From Mercurialis annua (Eukaryota > Streptophyta > Magnoliopsida > Malpighiales > Euphorbiaceae): a DNA stretch of 64,000 bases. Below, in pieces: positions 1 to 10,267 of the stretch. A program made the position numbers and the translations under genes. The notes under the pieces are model-generated. The model was not told the DNA's origin, searched no databases, and saw only the letters and a program-made list of their open reading frames with translations. How positions within the stretch are numbered: position 1 is the first letter of the stretch; each line of letters begins with the position of its first letter. The stretch is from the NCBI RefSeq assembly GCF_937616625.2, contig NC_065573.1:16135001-16199000 (forward strand), written 5' to 3'.

Positions 1-1882
1 AGTCTAACCCAAACCAAACATCCAATCAAAGTAAAACAATTCTTTTAAAGTCTGGAATCATTTAAATATACCAAAGTATCAATTTAGAAAACAAGGGAAC
101 TCAATTAACATTAAAACCCAAGTATAACATCATAATTATAAAGTGTTCGATAAAAAGTCCCCAAAGGACAAACACAACCAAATAAGCCAAACACCAATAT
201 ACAACAGCCCTATCATGCTTAATAATCACATTTTATATAACACATGTCATAGCAAAACATTTGGAATCAACATATTTTTCACAACATCAAGCCAATTAAG
301 CATTCATGCCACTTAGCCCAAAATGAGACCGAACATGAATCGCCAAACCAAAATACCTTAGATCAGTTCATATACATGCCATAATCAATAATATGAAAGT
401 AATTCAGATCTTAGGTCATTACAAAGTATCGAATCCGAAATCAAAGCATTTTAGCGTAAAACTACCTAGTTTGCAAACTAAGCCAACACGTACCAAAACA
501 TTTATGATTCAAACTCCCAAACTCATTTAGATCAGTATTATATCATCAATAATTTCAAAATAGCAAACCAACTCAGATCTAAACTCATGCCAACATCCCT
601 TAAACAATCGATAACGCAATTTCGCTAGAAATTGCCTAAACATGCTAAACTAGAAAAATCATGCATTCGACAATCCAAATCATATAACCACTGATCCTAA
701 ATCATATAAACATCATATATATCATCTTAGAACAGTAGGTGCATCATCTCAAAATATTTATGCGATTACAACTCTCAAACAGCCCAAAATTCACCATTTT
801 ACGCAATTTCAGCTAAAACAATCGAGAGCATGCCAAAGTGTTGATACAACTAACAAGATCAGTTCATAAACATAAAATCCATCAAAAATATCATACATAT
901 TAGTAACCTTAGCATAGAATCTTAATTTCATAGATTCAAACCATCAAATCGATTAGAATACAACAATTTCTAGAAAAATCCTAACATTGATGAATCATGC
1001 CAAATGCTTTCCAAAACATGTAACATCAATTTATATATGTACAAACCATCATTTTATCCATGTAAACTCAGTAGCATAAGCATGGCATAACAATAGCAAC
1101 AATTCACTTTATTAAAATCCTATATTATGCATCTATAGGCAAAATCACACAACAATGAATCCATGAATCAAAAGGATACGAAAACAATACCTAAGGATGA
1201 TGAACAATAATGTAAATGATGTATTAACCCAAGGTTCAAGGGGCTCGATCGAATTCAATTTAATCCACAAGCTTCCAACGAAGAACGCAACGTAGAAATC
1301 GCGTAGATCTTGCGAGTAGGATGTAAAATAATATTCTAAGCGGAATGAATCGCATTTGGACTTTTTAGAAAGAAGAAATCAAGTTCTTTCAGTGAAGAAA
1401 TTCGTTTTTAGGGTTTGTAGTTGAATGGGGGCTAGGGTTTGCAACTTAAGGGGTCTATTTATAGACTCCTGCGGGCTTTACTTGGGCTGCAATTAAAGCC
1501 CATGGTTTAACAGGTATTTTTAGAGTTAAAAACCTCCAAATAGCATCTAACCATCCAGATTTTAGCAAATCCTCTTAGGAACAACATATCCAAAGATGAG
1601 TCCGATCCGACCGTTCAATTGTGAGATATCAACGCTTCATTAACACATGGCAGTTTTCGAAAACATGGTAAAACAACTTCAATATATACCCGAAAATGAA
1701 TCGAATCAATATCTACTGCCCACACGATACATATGACACATGCAAGATACAAAAAAAGACTCAATCAAGATGTCACAATGCTCAACGCAATCTGAAACCA
1801 TGTCGAAAACATAACAAAAAAATAAGGGGTATACATTTAAAGTCCGTAAACACTTTAATAAACCAAAGTCTCAATTTGGAAA
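1..1882. other. AT-rich non-coding DNA
   Basis: No convincing coding region. The stretch about 25-230 resembles, at roughly 80 percent by eye, the stretch 1825-1887 continued at 13433-13560 (across the inserted element), so the locus carried two diverged copies of a repeat about 1.7 kb apart before the large insertion. A promoter-like stretch near 1390-1465 is listed separately. The small reading frame at 1696-1956 runs into the inserted LTR and is not credible. Confidence 0.6.
1190..1465 (-). promoter_or_regulatory. Minus-strand promoter and leader-like segment
   Basis: Read on the minus strand there is a TATA box (CTATAAATAG, about 1455-1464). About 30-70 nt downstream follow two AAACCCTA telo-box motifs (about 1395-1440), then a leader-like stretch to about 1193 ending in CCTTAG followed by GTATTG, which could be a splice donor. 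This layout is typical of a plant promoter or of the promoter of an LTR. No downstream coding exon is recognisable before position 1, so it may be the truncated end of a gene or an old retroelement LTR. Confidence 0.35.
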
Positions 1883-1887
1883 ACAAG
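1883..1887. repeat. Target site duplication, left copy (ACAAG)
   Basis: ACAAG immediately precedes the TG of the left LTR and recurs at 13428-13432 immediately after the CA of the right LTR. It proves a single retroviral-type integration for 1888-13427. Confidence 0.95.
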
Positions 1888-3510
1888 TGTCACGACCCAA
1901 ATTCATGGATCGCGACCGGCGCTAGAGAATGGGAGTGGTTGCTCCGAAACCCGTAGCAAGCCTAAAAACCTTTATAAATTTTTCGCGTTTTAAAACATAA
2001 AAAGGTTTACAACCTCGTTGCGGAAACACTTTAACACCTTTATTAAAAACGCGATCGCAATTCAAGATCATATATCTCGTATGATCTGTTTTCAGAAAAT
2101 ATCGTTAAAACCTTTCTCTCGTTTAACGTAAACACATTTATGAAAACCGGGTCTTAAAACCCTGATTGTATTTAAAGAAACTAGAGCGCAAACATCAATC
2201 TCAGTTGACGCACCTGCTCTGTTTCCAATACAATTCTAAAATGCTAAAGACATAAAACCAGTGTATCTCTCAAACAACTGGTCATAGCATTCTAGAAAAC
2301 ACGCAGCTTTTCAAACATATATTATATACAGTAGTTCAAATCAGAGATTATCAAAATAGTTTGAACTGTTGTAAACAGAAAGATAGACTTCCCATTACCC
2401 GACTACTTGCAGCTCTAGAGGTATGGTTGACATTGACTTCCAGAATTATTGTGGAAGTTTGACCTCGTACTTGATAACCTGAAAGGTGAACATTGGGGAG
2501 GGTCAGAAATATAAATATTTCTGAGTGAGTCTACAATTTTACAATTGAATATTCAAATCGCAAATACATAAAACATTTGTATATGTAAAATATTACCAAT
2601 TAGTCGATCCAGATGAAACCCTACAAGTAAGACTGGTGTATGGGTCTCAACCTACACAACATGGGCATTAGACCGTGAACTGAATCACTGCCGTCTAAGC
2701 CGGGTGTCTGGACCGTAACCGTGAAACTGCCATCACAGTAATACATGTGACCGTAACTGTTACTGCCATCTCAGACTGTTAAGTCAGGGTCGCTAGCACT
2801 TCCAACGCCCAATGACATTAACTGACCTCTATGTCAGACACAGGCTTGTATCAAAGACACTACTGGTGATCACACAGTCCTATTGACAACCAATAGGAAG
2901 TTTGTTCCAATGGATCTTTCTTGGTTTAAGTATACTAGTGCGATTTGTTATTTAAAACAGCTTAAATATAAATATTCAAAAGTAAAAACCACAAAGTAAA
3001 ACTCACAGTACTGTCGTCCCCATTTTTAAAAACGTAAGCTCCCATCAAGCTCGTCAGTCAAACACGTTGGTGTTTGACTCGCTAGATCGACCACTCGTCA
3101 GATCTAATTAGAATTCAAATGTCAACACAATATTAGACATTGAACTCCTAACTTAAGTCATATCGTATAAACGATAGACTTTAAACAAACTCTGTTATAG
3201 ACGACACAATAAACAACGCATATAAACTAATCGCAATATTGAGCTTCTTGTTCAATATATAATACCACTCTTGGTATAGACTTATAGTCCTTTTAACATT
3301 AATCACATTGATTAATGTAGGGTTATATTAAAACATCACATCGTTTTAATAACCCGAGTATCCTCAAACGTCTAGGTTCTTTTAAACCTTTTAAACGTCC
3401 TAGTTCATATTTTGATAGTCCACTTATATTCTTTTCGGATCGATTAGAACTAACCAGATCGAACCGAACCGAGCTAGGGCGAAAGTCCAAACCTTTTTCC
3501 CCACTGGCCT

Positions 3511-3615
3511 ACTGTGCGTCCGCACGGTAGGGACTGTGCGTCCGCACAGTCTACTGTGCGCTCGCACAGTTTCAATACTGTGCGCCCGCACAGTTGAACT
3601 GTGCGCCCGCACAGT
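3511..3615. repeat. Tandem palindrome array, five units (left LTR)
   Basis: Five near-perfect 18-nt palindromes of the form ACTGTGCG-NC-CGCACAGT, spaced 20-25 nt apart (starts about 3511, 3533, 3553, 3577, 3598). Each can form an 8-bp stem with a 2-nt loop. The equivalent array in the right LTR (11889-12015) has six units. GC content is far above the surrounding AT-rich LTR. Confidence 0.9.
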
Positions 3616-4455
3616 ACGGGCAACCCCGGAATCTTTGATTCCGGGTCGCACCAAACTATTTCCCACACTCCGAAACATTCAAAAACACCAATTCAATAAC
3701 AATCCAATCCTAATCCGCAATCAAAACGTTAAACCGATTCGAATTCGATCGATTCGATACGGTCGACGTTATAAATTTAATTATAATCCAAATATTTAAT
3801 AATCGAATTTAAATTATTAATAACCGAATTTAAATTAACGGTTATTACCTCAAATACGTGCAGATCCTCGAAGAAATCGGAGTCGGAATCGCGAAATCGG
3901 ATCGGAAATCGCGAAACCTAACTCGCGCGTACGGCGCGCCCTCTGCTTGCTAAGCAAGCACGTCAATGCCCCACGTCAAATGGCATTGACGTAGAGAAAT
4001 GAGGATGCCCCTCACTTCTATTTATAAGGATATGATTTGACTAAAGTACCATTTGGTACTAGCTCAATCACGCACTTCAATTCTGATTTTAATTAGTCGT
4101 CCGTAGTCCAAACGGAGACTAATTCCAAATTCCGTCAAACTTTACCCAAAAATCAAATAAAATATAAAACGAATAATATATAATTTATTTTTAATAAATC
4201 TCCAAAAATTTACTAGGTCCAAATTAGTCCCGCTTAATTAAAATTATTATGTCTAAATTTTATAAAAATTTGACGGTAGCTTCGTCAAATTATTCCGCGA
4301 ATATTAACACCAAAATTATTCGCTCGGGATTTATAAATTATTTTATTTTCAATTTAGAAAATCTAATACCATTTAATTAGTTTATAATTAAAACTAATTA
4401 AAGTAAAGAATTCAGGGACTAAAGGAAAATTTTTTCCTTTTTAAGCCGACATAGT

Positions 4456-5087
4456 TAGGGATGGCAATGGGGAGGGGATTCCCCGATCCCCATGGGGACC
4501 CGCCCCTAATGGGGTGGGGAATCCCCACCAATTATCCCCATGGGTATGGGGATGGGGGAAGATTATTCCCCATCCACGAGGATGGGGAGAGGACGGAGAG
4601 TGTAGTCCCCACCCCATGGAGATCCCCGTCCCCATGGGGACCCGATTTAGTTTTATGTAATTTATTACAATTTTTAGTATATTGGCCAAATTTTAATAAT
4701 TTTATTTAATTATCAGAATATTAAGTAATGATTTTTAACGATTTTATTTTAATTATTTTATTCTAATATTTAAAATGGCTGAATATTTTAGATGATTAAT
4801 TAATTTTTGGATAATTTAATTTATAATTTTTTATTATTATTAATATTGAACAGATAGTATTTTTTTTATAAATATTTTATGAAAATACTAAAAATATTTA
4901 AATATTTATATTAGAATTAGACGGGGATGTGGGGATCCTCATGGGGATAGGGAATCCACGGGTATGGGGATGGGGAAGAATTAAACCCCATCAAATAAAT
5001 GGGGATGGAGATGAGGATTCCGCATAGAAGTGGGGACGGGGATGGGGATAGCTTCCCCACCCCCACCCCGCCCCATTGCCATCCCTA
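4456..5087. mobile_element. hAT-type MITE inside the left LTR
   Basis: A 632-bp element with terminal inverted repeats starting TAGGGATGGCAATGGGG, flanked by an exact 8-bp duplication GACATAGT (4448-4455 and 5088-5095). The right LTR has the empty site (single GACATAGT). The 8-bp duplication and TA-G start are hAT characters. The ends are rich in GGGGA and CCCC runs and the middle is AT-rich non-coding DNA, so no transposase is present. It inserted after the LARD had integrated. Confidence 0.9.
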
Positions 5088-5655
5088 GACATAGTCAGCC
5101 GCCTCGCCCTTATTCTTTTTCTTTTTATTTTTTATTTAATATATATATATATTTATATATATATATCTTAATTTATATTCGTCCATAACTCGTCGAGCTT
5201 TTCGAGTTTCGACATTTTAATTTCGGGATTTTGTCCGAAATCATAAACTCTCCAATTAGAGTGGTATATTGATACATTTATTATCAATATATTTTTATCT
5301 ACGACGCCCAGTCGTATTCTTTATTATATTAATCCCGTTAATATCCTTTATTAAAATTTAAATTCCAATTTAAATTTTAAACTCATATTATTACGATACT
5401 CTTTTACGGATACTTATAAATTAAATTTACGTTTAAATTTAATTTACGTATTCCGAATTTATTAAATCACTTCTCGTGGTTTAATTTATTAAACTTAAAT
5501 AGTCAAACCTTACTATTATTATTTGACTATTAAGCTTAATTTTTCCGAATATTTTTCTTAATATTCGAAACCTCAAAATATTATTTTTAATATTTTGAAT
5601 ACTCCAATTTGACCTCGTGGCATATTCTAATTACTTAAAATTACGGGATATTACA

Positions 5656-5668
5656 TTCTCCCCCCCTT
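5656..5668 (-). other. Polypurine tract of the LARD
   Basis: On the minus strand AAGGGGGGGAGAA directly abuts the TG of the 3' LTR, the expected start of plus-strand DNA synthesis during reverse transcription. It fixes the element's orientation. Confidence 0.85.
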
Positions 5669-8600
5669 ATAAAAATTCGTCCTCGAATTTAAAATCTTAG
5701 CCACATAATTTTATTAACATTAAAATCTTTCATACCTCGATCCTTATGCTTTATGTAGCATAAGTTTATTTCTACTAAAGGTAGATTCTAAAATCCATCC
5801 TTACAGTATTCGTGTACAATACACGAAATACTTGTCACGACGCTAGCTCGTCGGTTGCATCTTTATGCAATTTCCTTATATGTCACGATTCATCGTGACT
5901 TGGAGTTAACACTCCACATTTTGTTATAAACTAGGTTATATTCTTTATCGTATTTCTATCAACTTCTTAATTACATTTCCTCCTTCGATCAGTATTTTTT
6001 ACTGAATGTTCTTCGTATGTCAACGAAGTGTAAATCCTTACACTGTTAAATCGTATATACTTACACGATCTCTATCTCTTTCAACTTTCCTTTTCCTAAC
6101 TTTTTTTAACACAAAGAAGATCTACTTCTTTGATTGCCTAATGCTTCTTATAGCATTAGTTAGTATTTAAACGATTCTCTTAATCGTATATACTATTTCA
6201 ATTCCACAATTATCATACACTTAGGGTTGTGTATAATCTTACTACTGGGTTTACCCCTTTAAGTCGTTTGTTACTTATGGGCAACAAACGATACTATCTT
6301 CTAATCATTGACCTAAAACTTCATAGAAGTTTTAGTTGCCTGTAGACTTCTACTTTATCGTCTAGACTCTCGTCAACTTGCTGTTATATGCAAAGTTTTG
6401 AGAGTATGGAACATATGATCTTCATCATACTGTTCACAGTCACTTATATCGAGTCAAAAATTTCTTGATACCAAGATATTTTGACTAATATTCTTTGACA
6501 TCTCCTCTCATTTCCATTCTAGTTCTGGCAATATTGCCAAAATCAGTATAGTCACTGGCATTCCAGTTTGACTTACTAGTCTTCTAGACATTTTTCTACC
6601 ATCCTTTTTCACCTCTTTCTTTATATCGTTTCCCTCGATACATTCCTTTGACATCATAGTACCTTTTCGTGGTACTGTGAAAAAAATAATTTACGTGATA
6701 CTCAGACTATACATGTCTGGTTAACATAATCATTCGTCCTGTTTCAGTATTTTGTTAATAATACTGAAATCAAAAACTTCTCTTTGCTAATCTACATCTA
6801 GCACATACTCAATCATCTATTATATCACACATTCCATCATATACTCAACTGGAGTATTTCCACTTCATCTTATACTTGGTTATATCCATAGACTTTTCAG
6901 GTTTGAAACCTTACGTCCAACACTTGACTATTCAAAACTTGAACGTCTTACTTAACAGTCGCTAGCACAGTAGTGTAGTATGCATATGATTTCTGCAAAC
7001 CTCCACACTTCCACTGCGCTACTCTGATATACAACTCACTAACTTTCTCTTTACAGTTAGGTTGTAGGATCTCTATATGATATTCTTCTAATATCATAAT
7101 CTTTTGGTTTTACTTACCAAGCATCTTTTCCTGTCTAAAAATCAACATCCATTGACTTTTAGTTCGTAAGTAATGTACACATATCCTACAAGTAGTGTCT
7201 CTCAACTTCTATCACAATATCTCTTATCTCGTAATTAGTTCGCACTTTATATCACACTTTTAGTGTCTTTCGACTTGTAGTGTGACTATAACTATTGTCA
7301 ATTCCTAATCATCATTGACAATTTACCTCGTGTTTTCTCAGTCATCGAGGAACATTTTCTATAACTCGGTTATGTTATATATCATAACATATCTTTACTT
7401 GATTCTTTAATACTCAGTGTACTATAACTGTTACAAATCTTGTACACTAGTCAGTCATTCCTTTAAATCCTCAAAACATACTTTCTGTTGATTTGCCTAA
7501 TCAACTTTCACCCCTTTCATGGGTTAACTCTTATTACTGGTGCATAGATTTTTTAAAAAAAAATCTTGCAACCGTCATTCGCAATACTTTGCGAAATTCA
7601 AGAAATTTACTAATTTCTATAACCACGCTGGTTACCTTCACTTATTAACCACATCGATCTTTCTTAGATCAACTACATATGATCTATGATTTCTAGTGTT
7701 TCAAAATTGTCACTCACTTTTAGAGAACCTAATTTAATTCTGACGTTCTATCAGAATTTACAACACTGGTCGAACACATTGTGCTTCTCCTTCTTTTATT
7801 ATTCACATAGACCAATTGTCCATTAATACCACTTCCAAAAATAATCTAGAAATAGTTTGACTCATTGTTCTTATATATCTCATAATGATAGTTGAAATGT
7901 TCACTCATTCCATATTCATACATCAGAACTAGTATTACTCATACTACGTTCTGCAAATCCACTTATCGAATTTGACTTATGGTACCTTCACAGTAGACTT
8001 TAGTTTAACTTCTTTCTTATTCACGTTTTGCAAATGTGTGAGATGTATTTCTATTATACTTCTCTATTCTCTTCGTGAAACACTCATTTGCACACTTATA
8101 ATTATATCTACTACTGACACCTTCACTGTCAGTGTACCTTATCTCAATCTCAATTGAGTTTACATTAGTGACTTTACTTACACCATAGCCAGGTAAAGTC
8201 AAACTAACAATCATGCATATCGATAAAATGTTTCCATGTTACTCTTAATATCGATACACACTAATCGCAACTTATGTTTTCTCTTCTCATTCAATTACAG
8301 CTTATATGATTCTTTAACATAAGCTCTTCAACTCAATACTTTTTTTCCATATACTTTCTCTTTTAATGATTTATCTTTCACTAGTACGCCTATTTCATCG
8401 TAACTCGTTTCATACGACGTTCCTTTCTATATCTCATCTTTATCTTCTCATATAGCTTTACTATTTGTTGTGTCCCTTCATGGGTCTACAATATTTTTCT
8501 TTTCATTATAGTAGAGCTCTAATCTAGATATATCTACTCTCATCATATTGTTTATCTCAAACTTTGACTTGCTCAGAATATTTCATTCATTCTGATGCAT

Positions 8601-10251
8601 AACATTCTCAGACCTTACATCTTTGATCTGACTATCGCTACATATTATTCCTTAGCCTTATACATATAGCCTATTTGCTCGCAGCTAAGAGTCATCCTCA
8701 ATAATCTATAGCCATTGCTACATTTAATTAACATACTATCAATATCTCGCTCCATTTTCAAAACATTCATATTAAAAATAAACATTTGTTTCACACTTTC
8801 CACTTTTGGTCGGCCATACTTTACACATTTCTGGCCCGACTTTCAAATACATGTACTCTACATGTATATTCCGCACCAACCAGCCAAGACTTCATAGTCA
8901 TAAGGCCCGGTTTGGAACATTTCATTTCTGAGCAGAAGAACCGTTTTCTTTTTCAAGTAGTGTTCGATTCATTATATATATATGGAGCTTACATTGATAA
9001 TCCTAAGTTAATTAAACTCAATACTTCATACTTTTATCACTTGCACTTTTGGCTCACTGCCAAAATTTGCTCAAGTTTCTCATCAATACTTTCAAAAATA
9101 TACATCATCTATATTTCTGTTTGACGATCGCAACGGTTAACCTCTAGGCAACCATCTTAGGAATATCATATTCCAAAATTAAACCAATCCAATGGTTCAA
9201 TTAAAAGTTATCAGGGTTTTACTACACCCTATCTGTTTTCAGACATCATCTGAAACTCACTTTATCAATACACTACCTCAATCAACTACACTTCAAATCG
9301 TGTGTCTTTCACTTACCTTGAGTCTTCCTAGACTCAAGTTATACTAATCGCTAGTAAGAAATCGCGTATCTCTAACTTTTTAATCACTACTTGATCAATA
9401 GGTGCTATTTCTCCTTTCTTACTCCCAGTGTCTCAGGGTACAATGCCCTAGACATCTTGTTTAAAGATATACTTATCCTTAGCTCGTCGTAACTCGGATA
9501 TATATATCTATCCGACACAAGTTGTAATTCGTTTAACTACAACTAATTTAGTGCTTTCCTGTCCATAACTTTTATTCTCCAACTTCCATTCTCATATGCT
9601 TATGTTTCCCCCCTCGAGAATCGCTTACTACTTGATCTCGAGTATTTACTTTTATTACAGAGTTCTGGTCTAGGTATACTTACAAGAAAAACAAATCTGT
9701 TTGAAATATTTCAATAATCTTTGGGCCCTTTCAAAACAATTTGTTCAAAAATTCACTTTTTAAAAAAATATTTGCATAATTATGCATAGGGTGATGACTT
9801 CTCATGTCTAGGCACAATTATGCTTTTAAAATCATTTAAATGAATAACCATAACAGGTTATATCATTTAGTTTTTGTAAGTTTCCTTCTGACCTTGAACT
9901 CTGTAACCAGTAAGATTTCTCCACAACTACTCCACTTCTCTGAATTCGTACTTCCTTTGTCAATCGTCTCCTTGTACTACTATCGAATGATTTCGACAGT
10001 GTCTTCATGTTATTTCCATGCTTGATATTCAAGCATCGTTATCGAATTGTCTAGACGACTCGCACGCGTATATCGCAGTCTTATATCCCAAAAGGGAAGG
10101 CTGAGAACCTATGAAACATAAGAATATATCTAGGAGACATGACTCGAATCCTATGTGCTGCAGTAGTTCCTATGAGTACCTATGACATCTACCTCATACT
10201 TTATTTCCATGTATCAGCAATGTTTTTAAATTCTCGAGTCCGAGAACTATT
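5669..10251 (-). repeat. Hairpin-saturated non-coding interior of the LARD
   Basis: There is no coding potential on either strand. Almost every 20-40 nt there is a perfect inverted repeat of 5-10 bp with a loop of 1-12 nt. Examples with exact arms: 5743-5750/5757-5764, 5855-5860/5865-5870, 5882-5889/5892-5899, 5901-5906/5911-5916, 6011-6016/6023-6028, 6027-6033/6038-6044, 6138-6145/6152-6159, 6313-6322/6326-6335 (10 bp), 7295-7302/7314-7321, 9160-9166/9168-9174 and 9237-9243/9249-9255. The transcribed RNA would be a chain of small stem-loops. Confidence 0.85.
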
Positions 10252-10263
10252 GCTCTGATACCA
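10252..10263 (-). other. Primer-binding site for initiator tRNA-Met
   Basis: The minus strand reads TGGTATCAGAGC, the usual plant 12-nt complement to the 3' end of initiator tRNA-Met, 4 nt inside the 5' LTR (10268-13427). Its exact preservation suggests the element was recently capable of being reverse transcribed. Confidence 0.92.
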
Positions 10264-10267
10264 AGTT

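Larger units (their letters stand above)
1888..5655 (-). repeat. LARD 3' LTR (left copy), interrupted by a MITE
   Basis: Begins TGTCACGACCC and ends GGGATATTACA on the plus strand. It is 3,768 bp including a 632-bp hAT-type insertion plus its 8-bp duplication (4448-5095); without these it is about 3,128 bp against 3,160 bp for the other copy. A minus-strand TATA box (TATAAATA) at 4019-4026 puts the U3/R boundary near 3990, leaving an unusually long R-U5 of about 2.1 kb. A run of GC-rich palindromes lies at 3511-3615. Confidence 0.93.

Noticed and set aside
1590..1612. Possible hammerhead ribozyme core (GATGAGTCCGATCCGAC)
   Set aside because: The CUGAUGA box is incomplete and no CGAAA box follows the putative stem II.
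3511..3615. CRISPR-like array of repeats with spacers
   Set aside because: Repeat units are palindromes only 2-7 nt apart, inside an LTR of a plant element; there are no unique spacers of 25-40 nt and no cas genes.
3424..3799. Overlapping 64-87 codon frames on both strands over the palindrome array (also at 11802-12199)
   Set aside because: They are translations of a palindromic GC-rich tandem repeat in an LTR (repeated CGRTV/ARTV words on either strand), not proteins.
4441..4709. 82-codon frames on both strands
   Set aside because: They translate the GGGGA/CCCC-rich end of the hAT-type MITE.
8715..9124. Frames of 60 and 112 codons in the LARD interior
   Set aside because: Isolated, overlapping in different frames, no gag or pol motif, and located in hairpin-rich non-coding sequence.
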